From positions 85,363,675-85,427,674 of the forward strand of contig NC_035444.2 of the NCBI RefSeq assembly GCF_002127325.2: DNA of 64,000 nucleotides, in the 5' to 3' direction. Under the pieces are notes generated by a model that was not told where the DNA came from, did not search any database, and saw only the letters and a program-made list of their open reading frames with translations. How positions within the stretch are numbered: the stretch's first letter is position 1; each line of letters opens with the position of its first letter. Of this stretch, positions 1 to 11,146 are shown in pieces. Made by a program: the position numbers and the translations under genes. Origin of the DNA: Helianthus annuus. Taxonomy: Eukaryota; Streptophyta; Magnoliopsida; Asterales; Asteraceae.

Positions 1-2
1 TG

Positions 3-1810
3 CAACGGGGCAAGGTTATAGCCTATGCCTCGAGACAGCTAACGACTCATGAAAAGAATTATCCTACACACGACCTCGAGTTGGCAGCGGTGGTGTTTGC
101 CTTAAAGATATGGAGGCATTATTTGTATGGGGTAAAATGCACTATCTTTACCGACCATAAAAGTTTGAAATATTTCTTCGATCAGATGGAATTAAATATG
201 AGGCAGAGGCGGTGGTTAGAAACTGTCAAAGACTTCGATTGTGTTATACATTACCACCCGGGGAAGGCTAATGCGGTGGCCGATGCGTTGAGCCGAAAGG
301 TGGATTATACGCCCATTCGAGTGCGATCAATGCAACTAATTGTAACATCAGGATTACTTGAACAAATCCAGAAATCTCAAATCGAAGCATTGAAGGAGGA
401 AAACGTGAAGAAGGAAAGGATAGGCCAATTGAATGAATTGGCGGATGGTAATCAAGGGTTAAAGACGCGCTTTGGGAGGATATGGGTTCCAAATTCGTGT
501 GGAGCTAAGGCACTCCTACTTGACGAAGCCCATAAATCCGTTATTCAATCCATCCGGGGGCAACCAAGATGTATAATGATTTAAAGCAAAATTATTGGTG
601 GCCCGGAATGAAAAGGGATGTTGGAAAATATGTGGAGAAGTGCATGACATGTTTGCAAGTCAAAGCAGAACACCAAAAGCCGTATGGTAAACTGCAACCA
701 CTGGATATCCCAGTCTGGAAATGGGAACAAATCACGATGGACTTGTTGACCAAACAGCCCAAAACCTACTGCGGTTTCGATGCTATATGGGTAGTTGTGG
801 ATAGATTGACAAAAAGTGCTCACTTCATTCCGATTCACGAGACTTATACGTCCGAAAAGATGTCGGAGGTATATACTAATGAAATAGTGGCACGCCACGG
901 GGTACCGATATCTATTGTGTCCGACAGAGATACCCGGTTTACTTCGAACTTTTGGCGCGAATTCCAAGAACAAATGGGAACTAAATTGTTCATTAGCACC
1001 GCGTACCATCCACAAACGGATGGACAAAGCGAAAGAACAATACAGACGTTGGAGGATATGTTACGGGCATGCATTATCGATTTTGGGGGTAGTTGGGATG
1101 TCTATCTACCATTGGTCGAATTTTCATATAATAACAGTTACCACGCAAGCATCGGCATGGCTCCGTACGAGATGCTTTATGGTAGAAAATGCTGGACCCC
1201 GGTGTGTTGGGGTGAGGTTGGTCCGCGTGAGCTAGCCCATAAGGATGTAGTCCGAATTACGAACGATAAAATCGACTTGATCCGAGCTCACTTGAAAATG
1301 GCTTAGGATCGACAAAAGTCGTATGCGGATAAACAAAGAAGACCGATTGAGTTTCAAGTGGGTGATAAAGTGATGCTGAAGGTGTCACCGTGGAAGGGAA
1401 TTATTCGATTTAGGAAAAAGGGAAAGTTAAGCCCGAGATTTATTGGGCCATTCAGGATTATCGAACGGGTTGGTAAGTTAGCGTACCATCTTGAACTGCC
1501 CGAGGAATTGAGTGGAATACATAGCACGTTCCATGTATCACATCTCCGGAAATGTCTAGCCGACGAAACAGCTTACATTCACTATGATGACATTGAAGTG
1601 GATAACAGGCTTAACTACCCGGTGAGGCCAATCGCGATTCTAGATCGTAAAGCGAAAAGCTTAAGGAACAAAGTGATTAATCAAGTAAAGGTTAAATGGG
1701 AACACAGAAAGGGTTCGGATACCACATGGGAGTCCGAAGAAGAGATGCAACGGCTCTACCCTACATTATTTGGTACGTATTTTTGGTTTCGAGGACAAAA
1801 CCCTCTTTAA
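3..1810 (+). pseudogene. gypsy pol fragment: RNase H, integrase and chromodomain-like tail, broken twice
   Basis: Reading is open from base 3. The first part (3-538) is the RNase H region, with the YASRQL and [14 protein letters not shown] blocks and [10 protein letters not shown], then the LSRK end. A one-base deletion near 538 shifts frame, so integrase continues in another frame from about 539: YWWPGMKRD and CxxC (zinc-binding region), then the DDE core with D in TMDLL, D in SDRDTRF and E in the QTDGQSER block. At 1304-1306 a TAG interrupts the frame; CAG to TAG by one C-to-T change is the simple reading. The same frame resumes and gives the GDKVMLKVSPWKG linker, the FRIIERVG.LAYHLELP block and a chromodomain-like end with WESEEEMQRLYP, closing at the TAA at 1808-1810. 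Function in the living element would be reverse-transcript maturation and integration. Confidence 0.9.
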
Positions 1811-1821
1811 GGGGGTGGACT
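1811..1821 (+). other. polypurine tract of the gypsy element
   Basis: GGGGGTGGAC follows the pol stop directly and ends one base before the TG of the LTR. This is the position and composition of a plus-strand primer. The pol stop overlaps its first purines (TTTAAGGGGG). Confidence 0.8.
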
Positions 1822-4010
1822 TGTAACATCCCAAAAATATAAAACTCTATATTAAAATTATAAAACGTTAAATAAACAAGAACAACCTAACTAGGAATAG
1901 ATAACCCAGTTAAATACGGGTCTAGTGATACCAAGTAAATGGATGAGAACTCCTAAATCATAAATAAAATAATAATTGAGGGACCAAAGTTGTCAAGTTA
2001 GAAACTTGAGAGATTAAAACAAAATAAACTCCACTAAACACACACTTAGGTGTGTTTGGTCGATGATAAACACAGGGAGCGAACAGGAGCTCCTCACAAG
2101 CCCTAGCTCTCACTAAAATTGATCAATTGAAGGTTCAAATCAGTTCCAAATCGAATTCCAAACACGAATTAGTGATCACCTTGTTGAAAGAATCATAAGG
2201 TATGCAAAATCTTGATGTTTTGATTCATCTTAAATTCTAGGTTAACTGTGAAAAACTGAAATTGAGCTTGATTATGTGTGGTATAGATGAAATTAGAAGT
2301 GATATGATGTCTAGGGATGAACCCTAGAGGATTTCTTATTAAAACCTTGCATGATGCTTGTAGGGTTTATAATCACCATTGTAGGTGATTAATAAGTTGT
2401 AGAAATTCGATAAACACTAGGATTATGATTCTTGTTCTAGTATAATCTAAGTTTTATGAGATGAATTCTGAAAATATGGAAGTTAAAACATGTATAAATG
2501 CGTCTAATTGAAGTTGATTTAGATGATAATTACAAGTCATGAACTTGGTATTGATTATGTAAAAATCTGACCCGCTAGGTATTTGTTAAAACGCCTAAGT
2601 GAGGATTAAAATGTTAAAGATCGGACGAAAATGCAGATTTGAATACTATAACGAATTGTGCGTTAATGAATATAAAAAAAAGAGTTCTAAATGGTTTGTG
2701 AATTGAACTCTTTAGGCAAAGAATCCGGATCGGCAAGTGGACAAGCCGGAGGGGATACGCGTTTGAAGGGTGTGCTCTAAAGGTACATGACCTTAGTCTC
2801 GTTAGATTATGCATACATGTTTGGGTTTAATGTATAAATGGCATCGTAGTGTAATAGATGCTTTTGATGTGTCCTTGAAGTGGCGAAGTTTACTCGACAA
2901 TCAAACGGGTCAAAATAAAGGTTGGAAGTGGGTTGGCTTGTCAATAAAGTGATGGTTTTCACTAGATAGCCAAACGGGTCGAAATGATGCTTTTTTAAAG
3001 GATCATGTGTGTAGAGACTTGAAAGTCTCATATTTCATTAAGTGTTGGATAGTACTACGCCAATGAATTGGCTATGTTAATTTAAGTTTACAAATCCGGG
3101 ATATCGGGTTAAACAATAGAAGTCAATCGAAAGTGTCGCTTGAAGCGGAATGCTTAAATTCCGAGAAAACAAGCATTTAGTTCGAAGGGAACACAAAGCC
3201 ATGGAATAGCGCGGATACCCCAAAGTTATAAGCCCGGGGAATTGGGTAACTATGTCCAAAAGTCTTAAGAATTGAAATGTGGTATTATGCACTTGTTACT
3301 AATGGTTTGAATAATTGAAATAAGGAAATTGTGAAACAATTGCTCGTAACTCGGTTTCCGTAACGTGAAATTTACATGGATGGATCCGTAATTTTATTAC
3401 GGACTCATAGGAAAAAGAATCGACTAAAACGGACAACCGAGTAAAAAGTTATGATGGTTTAAAGTTAGATTTTTGTGAATTTTCGGAGTTGGGCAAATAT
3501 GCAGGTCCAGAAACTGGACCTGCTGGAAAACGTACTCCTCCGCACCACGCGACGGGTGCAATAAGATCTGGCGTGACACGCGGGGCCGCCCGCGGCACGC
3601 GAAGAAGTTAACTGAGTCTGGCGCGTGGCGCGACAGACATAAAAATCAGAATTTTGTTATTTTTGTCATGTATTGATCATTAGGGCTTGTTTAGGCTTGG
3701 TCCATATTGTCAAAACTAATTATTTACGTGGTTTTGACCTCAGGTGATGCTCGTTAGTTTCGGATTCCGATCAAGCGTGAAATCAAGAACCGAACACCAT
3801 TTTTGAAGCTTCCGCACTAATCTAAACTTGTCTAGACAATGTTGTTTTGTAAACATTATTAGTTGTGAATATTTGAATTAGAAGGTCCTTATTTTAACTC
3901 GCTAAACATCGTACCTCTTAACTTTTAACTAAGTTTTGCTAAATATGCATTTTGTTCAAAAAGTACCGTATTTTATGATTAAAATAATAGAAATTAAGAC
4001 GAGCGTTACA
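1822..4010 (+). repeat. 3' LTR of the gypsy element (2189 bp)
   Basis: It starts TGTAAC and ends GTTACA, a 6-bp inverted terminal pair, right after the polypurine tract. It contains no credible gene; the short ORFs in it are chance. A GC-rich stretch at 3530-3640 with repeated CGCG-type motifs interrupts the AT-rich background. The 5 bases after it are GTATG; whether they form a target duplication needs the missing 5' side. Confidence 0.85.
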
Positions 4011-4797
4011 GTATGGAAGGTCATTTTGAGGCGTATTGGGCAATGAGGGGCGTATAGGGTTTGGGGGATGTGTAGATATTTTTAGGGGGATGTGTGGATA
4101 CCTGCACCCTATTTTATTTATATATATTTTTTTATTTTATACATAATAGTCCCTGAATATAAGTTATTACACAATAGTCCCTGAAAATGTAAAATGACAA
4201 TAATACCTTCATATGCAAGCCACATGACCATACACAACGAAAACATTGAACTAGGTTACAAACAAAGGATATAACGTGTATTAGTACAAAACTCATCAAC
4301 AAACATTGTCTGAAATTTGGTATAAAGATAGCATTGTTTAGGCTAAATGGTGTGGCGGTCATGGCTGGGACATGATTCGCCACGTAAAAACATGAATGGA
4401 AGTCTATACAACCCCTTTACCTAATCCACCATGGTTTGCATAGATTAAACCATGGATCCCATGGTCCTCCTTTTCATTTTTCAAGTAATCATTTCTTTTT
4501 TCTTTAGATAAAGATAAATTAAAATAAATAAGTGGATAGTGGTTTGGGTCAAGATCACATCCTTAGTGTAGTGGTTTTGGATTGTAAATTAAAGGTTAGT
4601 GACATAGCACTGACATAAAGAGTCATAAGAGTCATGATCACATCTTATAGCCTTATAAAAATACGAATTTGTAGTTTAGATGCACATATATAACATTATA
4701 AACACTCGCAAATATTTTTATGCTGAGACCTTATTTTTACATTTTTACATGACCTTATTTTTACATATCATATAATCCATGCCAATAATTTATGTAG
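4011..4797. other. AT-rich intergenic DNA, no gene seen
   Basis: No ORF with coding character is present. The stretch TTATTTTTACATATCATATAATCCATGCCAATAATTTATGTAG-like DNA just before 4797 recurs in diverged form at 5107-5160, so the SINE beside it landed in a local tandem duplicate. Confidence 0.6.
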
Positions 4798-5086
4798 ATC
4801 AAGTGATGGAGGGCTTGCATTTCTCTTGAGAGATGCAAGTTCGACTCCCACTTGGTGCAGAGTGAGGCATTGGTGGGCAATGATAGGAGACCCAGGGAAA
4901 CCTGGGTTGGATCCTTGAGCCAAACGGGTTTTACCGGTAACTTCACTGTCGTGCCTACGGGCGGGTGAGTTACCGGGTTTTCCCCGGAATTGGTGGTGGA
5001 CTCGGGTTACTCTCGGAGTACTCCGTTTGTCCAGTGGGTGCCCCGAGAGTGCTCGGGATTGAGTTTGTTGGCCGTTCAAAAAAAAA
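4798..5086 (+). mobile_element. tRNA-derived SINE with poly(A) and 11-bp target duplication
   Basis: The 5' part carries a box-A-like AGTGATGGAGGG and a clear box B (GCAAGTTCGACTCCCACTT) about 30 bases downstream, the internal promoter layout of RNA polymerase III. A GC-rich body follows, rich in short inverted segments (for example ACCCAGGGAAACCTGGGTT). It ends GCCGTTC plus about nine A. The 11-bp sequence AATTTATGTAG stands at 4787-4797 and again at 5087-5097, a target-primed insertion signature. Plant SINEs of this type borrow LINE enzymes. Confidence rests on the co-occurrence of box B, A tail and matching flanks. Confidence 0.88.
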
Positions 5087-5097
5087 AATTTATGTAG

Positions 5098-5470
5098 TGG
5101 TTAAAACATTATTTTTACAAATCATATTCAATCCATGTCAATAATTTATGTGGTGGTTTAAATATATACAATCAAACGGTTGAAAGAAAAAGGAAACTCG
5201 CAAGAAACCCTTCGATGTCTTTTTAACATGCCGACACTCTTAAAGTCACATTTATTTGACACAAATCCACGTGAAGCTGTTTGAGGAAGCATTGCACATA
5301 GGTTCACCTTGTCATCAATGGCGTACCGTACCTACATTAGGGCAGACCCCATGAAATTTATAGTTTGTTTAGTGCATATTTGATCGAATCTAGATCGACC
5401 CTTTAGAATTTGACACCGTTTCTCATAAAACATTGACACCGACGTCAAAATATTTTCACACTGATCCCAT
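5098..5470. other. intergenic DNA left of the Helitron; left inverted arm
   Basis: No gene. Positions 5425-5510, starting AAAACATTGACACCG, recur in inverted orientation at 9540-9624, with about 80 percent identity by eye. The two arms flank the Helitron-like element almost exactly. Confidence 0.6.
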
Positions 5471-6625
5471 AAAAAATAATTTAAGATTTTAAAAGTTTAC
5501 AAATATAAACCTAACAAGTAGGGTGCCCGCGCGATGCGGCGGGGGCGACACTTTGCATTACAAAACTCGTTTCTGTTAGTTTTCTTATTCGTATAATATT
5601 TATAATAACATTATTGTGGTGGATATATGTCATAAGTTTACACATATGTAAAAGTTTTGTTCTTTTATAAAAAATAATAACCAAAAGACAAAAAATATTG
5701 TTTTTTTTTGTATAAAATTAATAATCAAAAGACAAAAAATAAAAGATAAGTTGTTATAATTGTAAAGTTTGTTTATTTTATTGGTTAAATTATAAAGTAT
5801 AATTTTATTCTTTAAAGTTCATAACTTTTTATAAATATCCGCATAATACTCATCCAATAAACTTTAAGTTTAAAATTTTCGTTTTTATAAAAATAAAAAA
5901 TAGTATTTGACTCGTAAGTACGTTTTAGAGTTTTAACTTAAATTGTTAAATTTCGGGTTTTTACAAATATAAAAAATTTATATTTTTATAAGATTTCATA
6001 AACTGTTTTTATAAAAAATAGGATGATAAGAGTTTATATCTTTATTAAAAAAATAATTTAAGATTTTAAAAGTTTACAAATATAAACCTAACAAGTAGGG
6101 TGCCCGCGCGATGCGGCGGGGGCGACACTTTGCATTACAAAACTCGTTTCTGTTAGTTTTCTTATTCGTATAATATTTATAATAACATTATTGTGGTGGA
6201 TATATGTCATAAGTTTACACATATGTAAAAGTTTTGTTCTTTTATAAAAAATAATAACCAAAAGACAAAAAATATTGTTTTTTTTTTGTATAAAATTAAT
6301 AATCAAAAGACAAAAAATAAAAGATAAGTTGTTATAATTGTAAAGTTTGTTTATTTTATTGGTTAAATTATAAAGTATAATTTTATTCTTTAAAGTTCAT
6401 AACTTTTTATAAATATCCGCATAATACTCATCCAATAAACTTTAAGTTTAAAATTTTCGTTTTTATAAAAATAAAAAATAGTATTTGACTCGTAAGTACG
6501 TTTTAGAGTTTTAACTTAAATTGTTAAATTTCGGGTTTTTACAAATATAAAAAATTTATATTTTTATAAGATTTCATAAACTGTTTTTATAAAAAATAGG
6601 ATGATAAGAGTTTATATCTTTATTA
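5471..6625. repeat. 577-bp tandem duplication across the Helitron 3' junction
   Basis: Bases 5471-6047 repeat at 6048-6625 almost without change; the only difference noted by eye is one extra T in the T-run near 6280. The unit includes about 44 bases of flanking DNA plus about 533 bases of the element's 3' end with its hairpin (5526-5543 and 6103-6120). Near identity implies a recent event, later than the insertion. Confidence 0.93.
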
Positions 6626-7066
6626 ACTTTATATCATACTAAGTTCAAATTTTTAGTTCCTAACTAATCTTATCTATATGAGTCTACTTTTAACTAATAA
6701 TCTCTAAAAATATGCAACACAATCTACTATTATGTATCTAGTCAAGTTGGTAAATAATTATTTTAGAACTGACTAATATTATCTATAACAATATAGTTGA
6801 ACTTATAATTCCTAAAAGTTTGGAACCCAGTTTAGAATTTATCTAGTAAAGATTGTAAATTTCTGGAGTATTTTATTTATATTACTTGTTATAAAAATGT
6901 TTGTAAAATAATTATTTTTTATTAACTTTATATCATAGTAAGTTCAATTTTTTAGTTTAGCTTTAAAGTTTATTACTTTATTACTTTTTAATTAAAAGAT
7001 GCAAATTATTATATTAATATCCAAGAATAACTGCAATAATTATTTTTTTTTTATTAGTTGACTTAT

Positions 7067-7240
7067 AATTCCTAAAATTTTGGGACATAGTTTACTATTT
7101 ATCTACTAAATATCGTAAATTAGTATTAAATAATTCCTAAAATTTTGGGATATAGTTTACTATCTATCTACTAATCCGTAAATTAGTATTAAATAATTCC
7201 TAAAATTTTGGAACATAGTTTATCTTCTATCTACTAAATA
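7067..7240. repeat. tandem repeat, unit about 64 bp, nearly three copies
   Basis: Units start AATTCCTAAAATTTTGG at 7067, 7132 and 7195 (periods 65 and 63), the last incomplete. A more diverged relative begins near 6809. They lie inside the Helitron-like element. Confidence 0.85.
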
Positions 7241-7253
7241 TCAAAGTTTTGTT

Positions 7254-7665
7254 TGTTATAAAAATTAATAATAAATAAAGTATAGAAAAATTGTTTTAAA
7301 CATGTAAAGATTCGTTTGTTAATAAAAAATACTAAACAAATGACAAAAAATAAAAAATAAGTTGCTATCGTTATAAAGTAAGTTTATTTTGTTGGTGAAA
7401 TGATAAAGTTTATAATTTTATTATTGAAAATCCATAACTTTTTTAAATATCCACATCATACTCATCCAATAAACTTTAATTTTAAAATTTTCGTTTTTGA
7501 AAAAAGTAAAAAAGCAAAAAATAGTAGGTGACTTGTAGGTACGTTTTAAACACCTTTAACTAATGTTAAATTTCATTTTTATAAATATTTAAAAAATCAT
7601 ATTTTTATAAAACAGTTTTTATAAAAAAAAATAGGATGTAAAAGTTTATATCTTTATTAACTTTA
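7254..7665. repeat. diverged third copy of the Helitron 3' internal segment
   Basis: The blocks CATACTCATCCAATAAACTTTAA, TAAAATTTTCGTTTTT, GTACGTTTTA and AGGATG...TTTATATCTTTATTAAC occur in the same order as in 5640-6047 and 6220-6625, with many substitutions. It shows older internal duplication of this segment before the recent 577-bp event. Confidence 0.75.
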
Positions 7666-8139
7666 TCTTTTTATTTAATAAATACAAATTATTCGAAAAA
7701 TCTATAATATTATATAATTATTTTTTCATATCTCGTGTCGTCCAACAGTTTTTTTTTATAGAAGGCACTAATGGATATATACGAAATCCTCGTGAAACAT
7801 GACTGTTAAATTGAATAAGTTTAGTGTGCTTAGTAAATACAATCTTGAATTTACTCCAAACCTAGAGGTAGTTTTCATGTTTTGGCCATTCTTGGTAATC
7901 AAATTTATCTCTTTGGAAATGATCAAGTACGAACATGTAAATTATATAATACGAACATGATTAAGTACTAAAGTATATTAGTTCAATCGAGATGTAAATT
8001 ATAAGTGCAATAAAATAACACAAAACATAAACTTCAAATATAAAATAAACTTTATTATTCATGGGATAGTCTATATCAAACAAAAACAACTGAAAATGAA
8101 AAAAACATAAAAACACTTGGTATATTTCATCTAAAATCT

Positions 8140-8788
8140 CTACTTTTTTGATCTGTTTTTCTTGTTTGTGCTCGAATCAGCAGTATCATCTAATTCATCT
8201 TCTTTCTCATCGTCCTTAGAATCATTTAAATTTATAACCTCGACTCATTTCCATTCAGAGAGTCTCTTAGATCTTTTCTTTTGATTCTCATACTTCCGAT
8301 CTTTAAAAAACAAAAAATTAATAAAAAAGTTAAAAAGTGATTAAATAAATTTAAAAAAAAGAACAAATATTGAATAAAAAAATTTAAAAAAGATTAAATA
8401 AATTTTAAAATTACCTCTTCACTAAATTGACGTTGAAGCTTAGACTTGTATGGACTGAACATTGCACCATAAGAAATAATTTCAACACTATTATCACCAT
8501 CATCCTACAATAAAACACCAAATAATAACATAACGAACTTGTTAATATGAAAGATTATAAGCGAAAATATTACTTAAAAACTAACAAAAGCTTGTTCGAC
8601 AACTGGGGTGGTTAAATTGGTGTGTTGAATCTGAAAAATCAAATAAGTTAGTATTTACATAAAAGTAAATAAAAGAAAACAATTATTCATTATTGCGATA
8701 TAACAAAACTTATCATAGAACCGACCTTAGATTTTTCAATATCGCATGCTTGTTTTTTCGCATCAAGTGAATTCAGAACTGGCTCCAT
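8140..8788 (-). pseudogene. small multi-exon gene fragment inside the Helitron, function not recognised
   Basis: On the minus strand an ATG at 8788 opens exon 1 (8726-8788, 21 codons, MEPVLNSLDAKKQACDIEKSK without its last residue counted here) with a GT donor. Exon 2 (8586-8630, 15 codons) and exon 3 (8415-8504, 30 codons, containing MFSPYKSKLQRQFSEE) follow, all in phase 0 with GT-AG borders. The last exon (8140-8300) reads a basic run (KYENQKKRSKRLSEWK), one TGA, and then an acidic then basic tail ending KKNRSKK at a TAG. The phase between exon 3 and the last exon does not close cleanly and the TGA breaks it, so it is likely dead. Plant Helitrons often carry captured gene pieces or RPA-like genes; I cannot assign this one. 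Confidence 0.5.
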
Positions 8789-9539
8789 ATTTTAAATCTG
8801 TTTACCAATAGAAATGTAGAATTGCGAGTGTTTGCTATGTATTTATAGTAGTCCATTAGGGTTTGTTTTAGATTGGTCATCCATTTATTTAGGAAGTTTG
8901 TTGTGAGTTTTAAGTTTTTAAAATAAGATGCACATATCCTGTTTAGTTTGTTGTGGCATGTTTAGTAGGAAGTTTGTTGTGAGTTTTATCTATACTTACT
9001 ATATTAAACATGTCACAATAAACTGACTCTGTACAAGTAAAATTAGGGAATATTTTAATTTATTAATGCCGTTCAAAATAAAAAACTTGGGTAAAAAACA
9101 AATGTTAATGTACGGTAGCTAGGTAATGGTCAAAGCTGGCTTGGGTAAAAAACAAATGTTGGCTTTAATCATCTGTACATTTACGCATCGGCTATTTGTA
9201 CTTTATGAACGCACGGCGAAACTAAAAAAGACAACTATCGAAACGTTTAAAAAATGTGCCGATCGTCATGGTACCTTAGGATTTTTTTTAAAACATTACG
9301 GGTTGTAAGATATCGCAGGAATATATTAAAGAATTAAAGAGGGGGGGGTGTAACTAATTACCCATAATTATGTTAAATGTCAAGGATTTAAATGTAATAG
9401 ATTGAGGGACTAAAAAATAATTATGGTTTAAAAGACCACTTTACCCTAATTCTAGGAGTTTATTTATAAATAATGGGGGGAGAAGTTCTTAACTTTTGGG
9501 AATCTTTCCCTCATGTATTATAATATAGTATAGATATAA

Positions 9540-9624
9540 ACTTTATATTTGTAAACATTTAAAATCTTAAATTAGTTTTTATGGGGTCACTATGAATATA
9601 TTTTCACGCCGGTGTCAATGTTTA
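9540..9624. repeat. right inverted arm flanking the Helitron
   Basis: Reverse complement of this stretch matches 5425-5510 (shared blocks AACATTGACACCG, CCCATAAAAA, TAATTTAAGATTTTAAA, GTTTACAAATATAAA). No gene in it. Confidence 0.75.
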
Positions 9625-9879
9625 TATTAGGTTTATGGGTGGAGTTATTGTAAAAAAGACCAAAAGTGTGAGAAAGGTAAGAAAGAATCTCAACCATTAG
9701 ATCTAAATTAATTGAAAAGGGTAAGATTGTAAATGCATTAACAAATTCAAATATGGTAATCCTTGATTTAAGGATTTGGAGAGAGAAAATCCTTGATTTA
9801 AGGAATATAACCGTCCATAACATCATTCATTTTTTTTTTTTGCATCATTCACAGAATCATAACCATGTTCATGACATGG

Positions 9880-10330
9880 TGTTTTAAAAAATTCATAATT
9901 CAGTGCATGGTGTTTTTACGAAAATAATATAACACCATTCAGTAAACAAAAATATAACATCATTCAGTACACAAAATAACACCATTCAGTACAAGATATA
10001 ACACCATTCAGTAAACAAAAAATAAACACCATTCAGAAACAAAGATAACACCATACAGAAACAAAATAACACCATTCAGAAACAAAATAACACCATTCAG
10101 AAACAAAAAAAAAACCATCCAGTAAACAAAAAATAACATAATTCAATAAACAATATAACACCATTCAGTCAATAGTATAACACCATTCAGTAAATAAATA
10201 TAACACCATTCAGAAAAAGAAAATAACACCAACAGAAACAAAATAACACCATTCAGAAACAAAATAACACCATTCAGAAAAACAAAATAACACCATTCAG
10301 AAAAAGAAAATAAACACCATGACTGAAAGA
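9880..10330. repeat. minisatellite, unit about 20-25 bp (ACACCATTCAG + AAACAAAAT)
   Basis: About twenty imperfect units of AACACCATTCAG followed by AAACAAAA or TAAACAAAAT fill this stretch inside the Mutator-like element. The minus-strand ORF through it is a translation of the repeat, not a gene. Confidence 0.9.
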
Positions 10331-10440
10331 ATAATAACACCTCTGTATCATCTTCTCCACTTCCGGCACCGTTCGATGTAGAGAGAGAGAGATCGCACAA
10401 CCACCACCACTGCCATCCATCATCTCCGACATTCTCCGAA

Positions 10441-10625
10441 TCTTCCGATTTCCGATTAACAAACAAACTCGTTAATATAAACTCGTTCGATGTAGAGATC
10501 TTTGATCGTATCTTCCGATTTCCGATTAACAAACAAACTCGTTAATATAAACTCGTTCGATGTAGAGATCTTTGATCATATCTTCCGATTTCCGATTAAC
10601 AAACAAACTCGTTAATATAATCATT
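10441..10625. repeat. 70-bp tandem repeat, two full copies and a partial
   Basis: TCTTCCGATTTCCGATTAAC begins at 10441, 10511 and 10581. The unit ends CGATGTAGAGATCTTTGATC, a motif that recurs once more at 10663-10680. It lies in the right half of the Mutator-like element. Confidence 0.93.
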
Positions 10626-10926
10626 CCGATTTCCGATTTCCGAATGGCCGCTGTCATGATTATGAGAGAGATCTTTGATCGTAGATGGAGATATCTGGAG
10701 AGAGAGAGAGATTGTAGGGATTATGATTTACAGTTTCCATTTTTTGAATGGATATAAAGACTTTATTACCCCTAGAATTTTCAATTCAGTCCAAAAAATA
10801 AATCAAATTTTACAATATGGTCCCTATTAATCTCAACCATTAGATCAAAGATCTAATGATGTAGATTCTTTCTTACCTTTCTCATACTTTAGGTCTTTTT
10901 TACAGGATCCTCTACCTTAGGTTTAT

Positions 10927-11146
10927 AACATTTTTATAAACTATTGAATCGGACCAACACTTATTATCCTCTTAATTAAACCGAATAACCATTTTAAAAA
11001 TAAAGCCCATTCTTCTTTAGCTCAGTAAACATTTAACCCTATACCCATTTTTACAATTAAAGAATTAGCTTAATAAATATTTTAATTGCAATATTGTCAT
11101 ACATTAAAGATAAGAATAAGTGAAAAAGCAAGTATATATATGTAGG
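10927..11146. other. short intergenic AT-rich spacer
   Basis: No gene or repeat of note between two TIR elements. Confidence 0.5.

Larger units (their letters stand above)
1..4010 (+). mobile_element. Ty3/gypsy LTR retrotransposon, 3' part (RNase H, integrase, chromodomain-like tail, 3' LTR)
   Basis: The window opens inside pol of a Ty3/gypsy element. The order RNase H, integrase, C-terminal chromodomain-like tail, polypurine tract and LTR reads left to right, so the element lies on the plus strand. The LTR of about 2.2 kb starting TGTAAC and the tail directly after integrase fit chromoviruses of the Tekay/Del type; that lineage call is inferred from general family layout. The 5' half lies outside the window, so its age (LTR against LTR) and target duplication cannot be checked here. 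The copy carries one frameshift and one in-frame stop, so it is dead as an autonomous element. Confidence 0.92.
5515..9534 (-). mobile_element. Helitron-like element (non-autonomous), minus strand
   Basis: Read on the minus strand it begins at 9534 with TCTATACTATATTATAATAC, a TC start followed by an AT-rich terminus, preceded by A. Its 3' end lies at 5515 (and a duplicate at 6092): a GC-rich hairpin (5526-5543: CCCGCGC, GAT loop, GCG(G)CGGG) about 8 bases from a terminus reading CTTG on the minus strand, next to T. Helitrons end CTRR after such a hairpin and insert between A and T; CTTG would be a one-base change from CTAG. No Rep/helicase coding is present. It holds a decayed spliced gene (8140-8788, -), tandem repeats, and three copies of its own 3' segment. 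Call is inference from termini; the imperfect CTRR is its weak point. Confidence 0.65.
9637..10917. mobile_element. Mutator-like TIR element, non-autonomous, 9-bp target duplication
   Basis: Left end GGGTGGAGTTATTGTAAAAAAGACC and the inverse of the right end AGGTAGAGGATCCTGTAAAAAAGACC start a TIR of about 80 bp that runs through GTGTGAGAAAGGTAAGAAAG and CATTAGATC. The 9 bases TAGGTTTAT stand at 9628-9636 and 10918-10926, the target-duplication length of Mutator elements. The interior has no transposase; it is two tandem-repeat fields. Evidence for the class is TIR length plus the 9-bp duplication. Confidence 0.88.

Noticed and set aside
9126..9308. 60-codon plus-strand ORF in the Helitron
   Set aside because: Short, no domain, located in AT-rich 5' DNA of the element with no promoter or neighbours to support it.
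10143..10532. 129-codon minus-strand ORF rich in Phe/Leu/Ser
   Set aside because: It is a translation of the ACACCATTCAG minisatellite.
10441..10625. CRISPR-like 70-bp repeats
   Set aside because: No spacer of separate sequence exists: the copies are contiguous tandem units.
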